A stretch of 64,000 nt of DNA from Tubulanus polymorphus (Eukaryota; Nemertea; Palaeonemertea; Tubulaniformes; Tubulanidae). Both the position numbers and the translations under genes were made by a program. The stretch spans positions 20,168,450 to 20,232,449 of the forward strand of contig NC_134029.1 in the NCBI RefSeq assembly GCF_964204645.1, read 5' to 3'. This document shows positions 1 through 14,439 of this stretch, piece by piece; within the stretch, counting starts at the first letter, position 1, and each line of letters starts with the position of its first letter. The notes under the pieces were generated by a model that was not told the DNA's origin, ran no database searches, and saw nothing but the letters and a program-made list of their open reading frames with translations.

Positions 1-2038
1 TGTTACGATGTTGTAGTTAGGCGGATGAGAATGATTCTTATCGCTAATGAAGATGAGAGAACAAACATTCATCACACTAAGGAGGAATAAGTGAACTAAT
101 GACTGCAGTGTTACACAGTCAATGTTACATGTACATCAGTTATAACTCTATTAGACTGAAACAATGAGTGAAACTTCTACAGTTACAATCTGACACAAAT
201 CAGACTGCCTCAGAAAACATTTTACAACTTTCTCTTTTTCTATCACTTTGGTTTCAGATGTGCTTCATATGTATTCATTAATAGATTGTGTTATTATTAT
301 TTCAGTTGTTATGATTAGGTTGATTCAGTGGTCGCTGTAAGGAACTGATCTATAGCTGAGTGTGAAGTGAGCTGAAGATGGATGCAGATACTTGCTGGAG
401 ACAAATTCCACAACCGTTATAATGATTCTACATTTTGTTTTAGTCTGTTTGGAGATAAACTGAATTCTGGGCCTGAACATCTTCAACTCCTCCATCAATA
501 AGTGGTATGAATGACGATAGAATTTCAACAGTTTATTTCATGATTTCCTGCAATAGAATTTGATAAATTGAAGAATCTGTAATTTTGATTTCAGTGTCAA
601 TCATTGCTGAGGAGTTGTAGAATCTGATATAGAACTGATTTTCATAGTCAGCTACAGATATTGCTGGTACGTATTACATGTTTATGGATGTAATAGAATA
701 ATATTTATTCATCATCATTACCATCACACTAGTTCTGCCTCCTCAGTAGCAGGCAGTAATGTGCCTCCTGAGGAGGCAATCAGTCCTCTTGCAATCACAG
801 ATTGCCCGTTCTTGTGCTGCCACTCTTAAGGTGGTCAGGTGACATTGGGTCTTACTTTTAGTTCAACTGAGTGTTTGCTTCTCAGGTCGACTCTTAGTTG
901 CCATTGGAGGTTGGAGCGTTGTCTTACCTGACTAGATTGCCTAACCACCTGGTATTGTTAATGATTTCCCATTTCGTTTTAACCTGCTAGGAAATGACCA
1001 ATTACCAAAAGACGACCAGGGATCGCCAATTACCAGAAGACCTGGGATGATCAATTGCCAGAAATGACCAATGGCTAGGCAGGCCATGACCAGCGATAAC
1101 AGATTGCCAGTATAATTGTATGATTGATTTTCTGTTTGTGAATGAACTTGAGAACAGTCGCTGCTCTTTAATCCCATCAGTTACAGCCACGTTATGATAA
1201 AATTTCAGTTTAAATCTCTTGCACACGATCACCTCTATCTTACCTCTATCTCACCTCTATAATAAATGCTAATGTTTTATTTTAACTCTCATCAATCAAA
1301 ACGTGGTTGTCATTGATAGAATTAGAGATGCTATACAGCTGGCTGATAGTCATAATTCAAAACCTTTAATTGTGTTGTAGAACAAGTTCACAGAAACTGA
1401 AATCGCAGAATCTATTTTGTAAATCTGAATAAATGTATTTATTATTGTGTTGTGTTGTTTATTCAGCGCGATCTGTCGTGATTCAATCACATGATCCGCT
1501 CTTTATGTCAACTCCCTCCAAAATTCTGGATCCGGTGTTATTAATTGTTTTAGACCATAGAACAGAGTTTTATGTTTGGGGCGTTAAATCTTAAGACGAG
1601 TCCCAAGTTGTTATACATTGCTTACAGTGAAGTGATTTTCTATAACAACTTTGAACCAAGCTATCAATCAGGTCTCGCAATTGCATTTAATTTGTAATTG
1701 ATAATCATCTTTACACGCTGAACTCTTACAAATTCTCTATTGCCATTCTTCCATAATCCGAAACTCATCCAGGTTTTTTAAAGTAAAGCCGCGCACGTTG
1801 GCGATCTTCCCATGGACTGGTTGCCGGTCTACTTGACTGGTCGCCTATTCGCAGAGAACTACTGAAGACAGAGACCGATAACCAGTCTGCCTATCTGCGG
1901 TCTATCTTCAATTAGAATGGGACAGGCAATCAGTCTACGAATGAAGGGTGAAGATGCAGGGAGGGTAGCGATACTGACCCTTGGCAAGCGAAAGTCTCAA
2001 ATCAATAAGCGATCTCCAACTTTAAAGGTCATTTAACT
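1..2038. other. Non-coding stretch, short local repeats only
   Basis: I see no gene here. The stretch is AT-rich with many stops in all frames. Around 980-1080 a motif resembling gaccaattaccag is repeated loosely several times. Around 1235-1262 a motif like acctctatct is tandemly repeated about three times. A segment at about 1810-1910 with 'ctggttgcc' and 'ataaccagtct' resembles another at 8383-8440 and is probably a dispersed repeat. Confidence 0.5.
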
Positions 2039-2328
2039 TTTAGGGGGCAGAACCCGAAAATGGCCGGGCAATGAATGATCACACTAACGAACCAAGTTGA
2101 ATGCTCGCTTGCCACAGTCGTGTGTTCACCATATAATTATTCCGTTATAGTTCTATGATTATACACAGAGAACAGCCCGGCAGCGGTAGCCTTAAATACT
2201 GTGTATAATCATAGAACTATAACGGAATAATTATATGGTGAACACACGACTGTGGCAAGCGAGCATTCAACTTGGTTCGTTAGTGTGATCATTCATTGCC
2301 CGGCCATTTTCGGGTTCTGCCCCCTAAA
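2039..2328. repeat. 130-bp-arm inverted repeat (foldback MITE)
   Basis: Arm 1 (2039-2168) and arm 2 (2199-2328) are reverse complements, with no mismatch that I could find by eye, separated by a 30-base spacer. The outer ends read TTTAGGGGGCAG and CTGCCCCCTAAA. A TA flanks the G-run on each side, which would fit a TA target-site duplication. There is no coding capacity. The near-perfect match of the arms suggests a recent insertion, or maintenance by gene conversion. Confidence 0.9.
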
Positions 2329-2847
2329 TACCAGCCACAGCCCTGAGTATAACCTAGTTCATCCGCAGCCGCCGGGTCACTTCAAACTGTTATAATCACT
2401 TCAGTTCATAGGCTAGGTCGAGAGTGACCGGCGTCCGACGTCTTGAGCTCACGTGGATCAGGGGTCGCGATAGCGATGCACCACTGACACGAAGGTTCTC
2501 AGTGAAAGCCAGATCCGACCATTGGATCTTCTCATAGCCCGACCCTACCAGCGAACAGCCTATCTGGTCAATATTGAAATGTCCCATCGGTCCACAGAGT
2601 AAAATCGCCAAGCCAGTCATTCATCTCTTGCTCTCGCTTCACTGTGCCGACATAATTCTGATTCTCCTGTCGTTCCTTGCAACGCTGCGCCTTTCCATAA
2701 TCTGTTCTTTTTTCATCGTCTAATATGTTCTCTCCTTTTCGGGGCCGATTTATCTTCGAAATTCTGTGTTCTATGCTGTCCGAAAGCGTCAGCTCTCCTT
2801 CGTCAGTCTCGTGTGGAGAACGTCGGGACGAGTTAGATGATGTCCCT

Positions 2848-3197
2848 ACGTGCCTTCGCACGGGGAACGCAAACCAGTTTGACAACGCCTCACTTTTACT
2901 ATCTAACTACAGGGTGTGCTGGATGACGTCGGATTGCTCGGGGTAATTGAGTGGTCATACTGGTCTCGGCGGCAGAACTCGATCCAACCTGGTTCATTCA
3001 CTGGCAGTAGCTAACTCTATTTCAAGCCATTGGTTCACCGGCAGAACTCGATCCAACCTGGATCATTCAGTTTGTGGTACTCTTTTTTGTCCTGAGCAAT
3101 CTGGCAGATTTTTCAGATATTGGTGCCGTCCAGCGCACCCTGTAGGTAGGTGATGAAAGTGAGGCACTGTCGTTCCCCGTGCGAAAGGACGTAAGGA
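2848..3197. repeat. Foldback element with internal direct repeat
   Basis: The segment at about 2850-2930 (cgcacggggaacg ... cagggtgtgctgga) recurs as the reverse complement at about 3125-3195. The arms are imperfect, about 75 bases. The loop holds two direct copies of a block starting gcagaactcgatccaacctg (about 2970 and 3041). The small open frames over this element on both strands are not convincing genes. Confidence 0.65.
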
Positions 3198-3472
3198 CAG
3201 TGTTTCCTGGCTGGGTCGTCACCTGTTCTCTGCGCGTGAACGGCGAAGGCACCCTTCGCTAGTTTGAGTTTTATCTCAATTGTTTCAATGTGGGGTGCTT
3301 TTCAATGGTCCATAAAATGCCGATTTTATCGATATGAACAGCGTATCCTCGATCTCATGATATTCATTTTCAGCATATTATCAGCTCAACTACTGATAAC
3401 CTTTTACCAATAAGAACACACAATAGAATCAAAAACATTAGATAACAAAAGTACATCTAAATAGTTGATATG

Positions 3473-3577
3473 ATCATGGACGTATAAACTAGATAATCTA
3501 GTTTATACGGCCATGGTATGATAGAATGCTTGATACTTCATGAGATCATGGACGTATAAACGTTTTACGTCCATGAT
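3473..3577. repeat. Two adjacent hairpins sharing one arm motif
   Basis: Hairpin 1 (about 3473-3517) and hairpin 2 (about 3545-3577) both begin atcatggacgtataaac and both close on the complementary sequence. The first carries an extra actagat stem and a few mismatches near its right base. This looks like one short palindromic repeat duplicated in tandem. Confidence 0.7.
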
Positions 3578-4949
3578 GAGATACACAACTTGAGCATCAT
3601 CAAGCATCTTTTTAGATTTTCAAAGTTCGATTTTTTCGTTTTTTATGGATCATTGATTTGGCATTGATTTGTATGAGATTAAAAGATAGTTTTATTGTAA
3701 TAATTATGACAACATTGTTGATATTGTTGACGCAACATTTTTCAATGTTGTTTGTAATAAGCATTTTTAATAATACCAGATAATAGACGATACCAGTTTT
3801 ACTGGTTTCATTCTCCAGATAAAGTATAAAGTGATCTACTACTTTTGTTGTTTTTTTTTTTATATAACAAGCATGATTTAAACTTCTTTTTATGACAACA
3901 CCCGGTTTTACCGGTTTCATTGAGTCTGAATGCGGTTCTTGACATTTTTAAGCAAAACAACCATGCACAATGTGACAAAATACAAGAATTACAGAGGATA
4001 TAAAAGTTAGATTAGATTAAAATGTGACCATAGCGAAACCTGTAATAAATTCATGTATAAATTAATAAATTTTTGTAATAGAAACACATCACAATAAACA
4101 AAGATATTTACAAAAATACATACGATTACAGACAATGGAATTTCGTTAAAATTTTGTCGAACTGACAATATCCTCTTTGGAGCCATAAAGAAAGAACTGA
4201 CAAAGTTGTTCAGCATTTTGGACTTTGGAGCACTGTCCTTTCTGTACTAAAATGTGAGCGCTCAGCTGAATGATAGATGTTCCTCGTCCTCTATGACGTG
4301 GCAGTTTTGACGACCTGCTATCTCTATCGAGCCCAATGTACCGCCCTTTCTGTACTTAATGGTTCTAGGCAGAAATATTGTTTGGCAGAATTATGAAAAG
4401 TATCACGACTGTGTGTTAAGCAGTTCACGTAGAGCTAGTTCACGCATCCAAAAATTAATAAATTCAGATCGAGGCGGATCCAAGCTATATTCCACTGTAT
4501 TCCAGAATACAGTCAGGAAAATGTGACCAACACAATCTGACATGATAGGTCCAGAATGCTTTGGATACAAGAAAAACGAGTCATTTTATAATATTATCTT
4601 CAACCCTAAACCACCGTTTAATGAGCTTGTAATGTTGAAAAGTTGCCAGGTGATTGAGCAATAATTGCTAGGAATATATATGTAGTTGAAATTTTTTTTT
4701 CAAAATTCAGACGAAGTAGGACAGAATGGATGCCAAATACTATGTTTTTGTTATCTAAACCAAAGGAGTGGAGTTTTTCATGCTCTGACATAGGATTTAG
4801 GACTCATTAAATAGAAAACAGTCATCCAATACTTGATTGCCGACACAAAGGCATCAATATTTGGATATAAACTTAGGTCTCCAAACATTGGCAGTACGTA
4901 AAGGAGATTTAGGATGAAGACTGGTCAACTGATTGACTGGTTCAATATG
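3578..4949. other. AT-rich non-coding stretch
   Basis: No gene or element recognised. The open frames on the minus strand near 3612-3920 and 4007-4216 are low-complexity, rich in Asn, Ile and Lys, and resemble nothing I know. Confidence 0.5.
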
Positions 4950-5255
4950 TGATGGTATAGAGGGTGATAATGACGATGATGATGGCGAAAATGATAGTCA
5001 TGAGGATCGGAGATCATGGTGATGGTGCAAGTAGGGTAAGTAGTCATGATGCTGGCGATTGTGATGATGCAGCTGGAGAAAGTGATGGGGATGATGGTGG
5101 AGATGGTTGTGATGACGGCGGTGATACTGGAGAAACTATGGGGTAATGTTGGAAACGATGATGCCGTTAGTGATGACGTTGATAAGAGGGATGATGATGC
5201 TGGAGAAGGCGATAGTGCAGATAATAATGATGATGGTGATAATGGTAGTGACTTT
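4950..5255. repeat. GAT/GATG-rich low-complexity tract
   Basis: An imperfect tract built from gatgatg, gatggtgat and gatgacg words. It creates artificial Asp/Met-rich and Ser/Thr-rich open frames in several registers. Confidence 0.7.
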
Positions 5256-5271
5256 GTTAAGACCGTCAAAA

Positions 5272-5545
5272 ATCAGCTTAGAGACAAAGGGACGCACATC
5301 CCTTTTCACAGCTGCTCATTTCAATGCAATAATATATTATTTGACTGTCGTCTGAGTGGAAGAGATGATTAAAATGTACCGGTATTGCTATAATTTCAAC
5401 AGAGTGATCAATATGATAAGTTTTTGTGCGTTCAGCTTAGAGACAAAGGGAACACAGTACTTTTCACAGCTGCTCATTTCTATGCAAGACTACATTATTC
5501 ATTTCTATCCAATACTACATTATTCATTTCCATGCAATACTACAT
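5272..5545. repeat. Direct repeat block and short tandem repeat
   Basis: The word cagcttagagacaaaggga followed by ttttcacagctgctcatttc occurs near 5274 and again near 5434. Just after, a unit like atactacattattcatttc is repeated about three times (about 5490-5545). It is likely a duplicated fragment of a dispersed repeat. Confidence 0.55.
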
Positions 5546-7155
5546 TTCTGATCAAATAATATATCTATTTAAACCGCTATTATCAATACCGCTCCATTCA
5601 GTATTCGTACGTGCATTGAAACACATTTCACATAATCGGAGAAATATGTCTTCTTCAAAGGTAATTCGTTTTATAATTCTCTTTTGTAAAATTAGTTGAT
5701 ATCCTACCGTACACCAGTGGACCAGGTGGATCATCGCTATCATCTCAATGTCATCCTCTACGGTCGCAGTGGTTAACGTATAGAATAGATTTATGATACT
5801 CCAACCACTTCCATGGTGGAAAAAGAGTTTTTACATTTTATTACATCCGAGAAACTTGTAACATGTGGTCGGTTCTCGTTCTCCCGGGAGGCTGGAGTTT
5901 TAAAAGGTCGTTTTAAGATATTGAGGTCGTAGATTACTGATTGATGCCAGAGACAACAGGGTATGTCTGTAACCGGTCGGTTCCGGGTACGACGTAACGC
6001 ATCTTTCAACTGTGCAGCATTGTCCTGTGCATTCTCTCATCAGTAGATCAAAACACATCCTTACGTACTTGAAAATGTATAATTGATAAATGTGTGAACA
6101 GATTATCTAAGGAACGAGTTTTTTTGGCGTTTTGTCGATTTTAAGGCAGTAACTCGGCACATAGAAAAGCGCTGCTCCGCAAACTATTGAAATTAGGTTT
6201 ATGTGTGGTATTTTTGTCCATACACTTCGGAATATGTACTCGAATGGCACAGTAATACTGAAAACTTGCGACACCTGGTGAATCCCCACTTGCCAACAGT
6301 GAAATCCGTCTTTTTGCTGAACTCACACCACTATTCCAAAATCTTCTATATCCTATAGTAAAAACAAGAAATTCGAGAGTTTAGTTCATATAAGCGCGTA
6401 AATTCAGGGGAAATCCTGCTTATGGCAGTGGTTTTCGCCCCACATACCCAACCTAACTTTTGAATTAATCAAACCTTTAGAAAGGAGGGGTATCCCAGTA
6501 CAGGTATGCCAGTACATCCGAGCCCAATATCTAAGGGAATCCCTAACCGTGTTTGGTACCCTTACTCCAAGCAAAAACAGTCCAGGGAATCCCTTATTTC
6601 ATCATCAATCTGTCTCTCAGGATCAATGGATTTCATACATATAACCGAAATTCGTTACCTAGCCCATTTGCAGAAATTATGGCAACATTTATGGGGGACC
6701 TCTTCTTCACTCTAGGTACTATTTTTGGGGTCCGGCCCTATGCATCTTCGAGCTACTAACCTAATTGTGGTCTGATGCCTGCTGCCGTAGCTGTTGTCCT
6801 ATCACACACTAGCGACACGTGGTAGATCCACGCTTGCCGCATGTGAAATTCTCATGTGAGGCGACTATTGAGTCCACGAAAAGCAGGCTAATTACTCGGC
6901 TACTTATTCCACTTTTTATTTTTTCTCGCATCTGCCATTATTGAAGCTACCTAAATCGATTCAGCACTACAAGTTTTAACATAAACACATCCCCTAATAT
7001 TGAAAACGAAATAAAAAGATGACCTCTCTACCTCAATGGGAAATTATATATCTAGATGTTCTTTATCTTATTCTTCAATGACTTAGCAAAACCGCCTATC
7101 GCAGTATATTTCTCTTTGGAAATATACCTTGTATAACGATATGCTTTCATTTCAG
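5546..7155. other. Non-coding stretch upstream of the cysteine-rich peptide gene
   Basis: No gene recognised. The 3' end of this stretch should contain the unseen 5' exon(s) and promoter of the small peptide gene at 7162-7338, because a splice-acceptor-like ctttcatttcag ends at 7155. Confidence 0.4.
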
Positions 7156-7161
7156 TATCCG

Positions 7162-7338
7162 ATGGTCATGGTTTTAGTTCTGATGATGGTCGCTGGAAGC
7201 GTTACTTCTGACGAAATAGACGATCGTTGTCGCAAATGTGCAATAGAATGTTCATCAGCCTGTAGTGAGGACTATGCACTATTTGCGCTTTTTCTTTGCA
7301 AGTATGGATGTAAACGTGCGAATTGTGATGGATGTTAG
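7162..7338 (+). CDS. Small secreted eight-cysteine peptide
   Basis: The last exon of a small gene encodes 58 residues from the ATG at 7162. Residues 1-16 form a hydrophobic signal peptide (Met, Val and Leu rich, then AGSVTS). The mature part of about 42 residues is acidic at its start and has cysteines spaced C-x2-C-x3-C-x3-C-x11-C-x3-C-x4-C-x2-C, suggesting four disulfides in a compact helical-hairpin-like fold. The sequence ctttcatttcag just before 7156 looks like a splice acceptor, so a non-coding or short 5' exon probably lies upstream. The frame is also open to an ATG at 7141. An AATAAA signal at 7404-7409 follows the stop closely. I do not recognise the family. A secreted antimicrobial, signalling or venom-like peptide are all possible by architecture, and none is shown. 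Confidence 0.7.
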   Translation: MVMVLVLMMVAGSVTSDEIDDRCRKCAIECSSACSEDYALFALFLCKYGCKRANCDGC

Positions 7339-7403
7339 TTCCCAATGATGTCGACTTTTAAAGCGATCGATGTCAATTCGCTGGTATCATTGATGTGACT
7401 TCA

Positions 7404-7409
7404 AATAAA
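7404..7409 (+). terminator. Poly(A) signal of the small peptide gene
   Basis: AATAAA lies 66 bases after the stop codon of the cysteine-rich peptide gene and supports it as a real transcription unit. Confidence 0.6.
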
Positions 7410-8788
7410 AAACACGTTATCTAAAATAGTAGTTTCTTTGTTCGTTTTCTGACGCGGGCAACTACCATTTCTTGGTGAAGGTAGAGGGTCAACCAAGTCT
7501 GGGCTTATCACTAGCCTCATTATCTTTCCTTCTGATTTAGCATCGACCACTTTTAGGGATATTGATTTCGCATTCTCTCAAGTCCTTATTAAATTCTTTT
7601 TGTTTTTTTCTTACTTTCGCGTACCCGGTATGGCCTTTTTATAGTTTTTTGAAGAGTTCTTGGGGGATTCACAATTAGAAGGAGTAGGAAAACTCCTATA
7701 CCTTTTTTCCATATAATTATATCTCTTCTGTGCGGTGAACGGCAAAATGGCAGGAAAAAAGGCCAAGGAAAAGAAAAGGCCAGAAGAAATGGCCAAGGCA
7801 TTTGCCCAGGGACAAATGACCAACTAAAAAAATGGCCACGGAAAAAAGTAGTCAGTAACCTGCCTGTGGATTAGTTTCACGATCGGATATTTTCACAAAC
7901 CACATAAAGTATAAGCCCATCCGATTAAGCTGCCACCAACGATAAGGTAACTAACTAGGAAAAAAGAGGCAAGGAAGATGAAATGAAAAATTAGATATCA
8001 TTTCATTAACAACCACAATAATAAATGCATTGATCTTTTGACATGTCGCTTTTAGAGATTATAAGACCCCCCCCCCCAGTCCTGAATTAGTTTACGTAAA
8101 TTTACGATGATTATATCTCATTTTGATGTCATAGTTTTCACGACTAACGCCTCGCCGCCCATTCCTCTGGTACAGGCCCGCTCATTAAGTTCTTCGCAAC
8201 TGTATTAGCTTTTAATAGATTCACAATCTGTTTGTTGCCGGTCCAAAAATCACAATTTAGAATTTTTGGAACCTAGCTTTTATGCGAAAAGCTTGAGGTA
8301 GTGCCTCGAAAAAAAGTAAAATTTACCCATATCTTCTCAATATTATAGACAGACTGCACATTATTTTGTGATATTCATGTAAGGAATGAAAGCCCGACTG
8401 GTTGCCTGTCCAATTCTGCAGATAGCCGGTAACCAGTCTATCGCTCCCGAACTCGCTTCCGCACCAGTTCGGGAACGACGGATGAAGACGGTTTGTTGTA
8501 CAAGGCCAAGTCGACATTGGAACGGTTAATAACTTAGTACGGTAACGGAAATACGATCGCCTCGATCACCGGCTAAATCGACAGCTTTATAAAACAATCT
8601 ATTGGACCGATGTGGGTTTTTGGGTCCATTTCATTCGTCAATCGCTCGTCGATACAAAATGGCGGCTTTTTGAACATAGAAAATAGTTACTATTTTGCTA
8701 TCATAGGGTCCAGTAGTCAGTTACCTGTCTGTGGTAAATAATGTTATCAATTGTGCTCTTTTTTTCCCCAGTTTTTAGATAATCAGTC
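7410..8788. other. Intergenic stretch before SPATA5L1
   Basis: No gene recognised. It contains a purine-rich run of aatggcca-like words (7745-7845), a segment at about 7875-7950 whose reverse complement recurs at about 23945-24020 (a dispersed repeat), and a C10 run near 8067. The final bases before 8789 are pyrimidine-rich (tttttttcccc, then ag), compatible with an intron acceptor or 5' leader of SPATA5L1. Confidence 0.5.
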
Positions 8789-13659
<4,871 letters not shown>

Positions 13660-13978
13660 CGAAATAGAAACTGTTTGCTTTTTTTGCTGAATAGACAACA
13701 TGAGGCCAGATGTGAAAATCTGGGTTATACCGAGGTTTGAAGAGCTGTTAGGACTTTTGACTGGGATGCTAAGTTGAGGATTTGATCCAAAGACAATATC
13801 CCAATTATAATTTACTAACACGACGTCTAAAGGATCAATCCACTACACGGCCCCTGATGCATGATTCCTCAGCACAGAGGACAAGCTTTCGTCACACCAA
13901 GAAGAGACCACCGAAGCATCTCGCCGAAAGAGCTGTAAAAACATCACGAAGAAAGTGTTTAATATGAACGACTTACGT

Positions 13979-13997
13979 TTTATTCGCCCAAAATAAA
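13979..13997. terminator. Overlapping poly(A) signals of two convergent genes
   Basis: TTTATT at 13979-13984 is AATAAA on the minus strand and would serve the unrecognised gene ending at 14440. AATAAA at 13992-13997 on the plus strand would serve SPATA5L1. No other close candidate is obvious between the two stop codons for the minus-strand gene, so the two transcripts probably end within about 20-50 bases of each other and may overlap. Confidence 0.5.
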
Positions 13998-14439
13998 GAA
14001 AATCAAGGCATCTTTTAAAATATTGATACGATAGTTCATTCGCTACTCTGATCATCATAACATTTGACAGAAATGATTTATGTGAAACCGTAAAAAAATT
14101 AAAATGAATTTCAACCAATACATTGATGATGTCTGATGTCATGCGGTGGACTTAATTCTAACAAATTGCAGTATCCAATATGTAAATGATATACATGGTT
14201 AACTATACAATTATTTACATAAAAACGTTTAATAAACTAGGAAAGTAATGAAAGTGGAGAAAAATGGAAAAAAATAAACCATCGTTGATAAAATGGTTAA
14301 CACTCTTAAACTCAATCAAGATCAAGCATACCGGGCATTCGCCTAATAAATGCAAACCAAATCTATGCAAAAGAATACCGGTAAGTGACATTCATCGTAC
14401 ATTTTTCAACGGGAAGTATTTCAAAGATCAGAGATTCAT

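Noticed and set aside
2568..2885. 105-codon minus-strand frame near the foldback element
   Set aside because: It overlaps the arm of a foldback repeat and has no recognisable transposase or other domain.
3612..3920. 102-codon minus-strand open frame
   Set aside because: AT-rich, Asn/Ile/Lys low-complexity composition, no homology recognised.
4964..5372. Asp/Met-rich frames in the GAT tract
   Set aside because: Simple-sequence artefact present in several registers.
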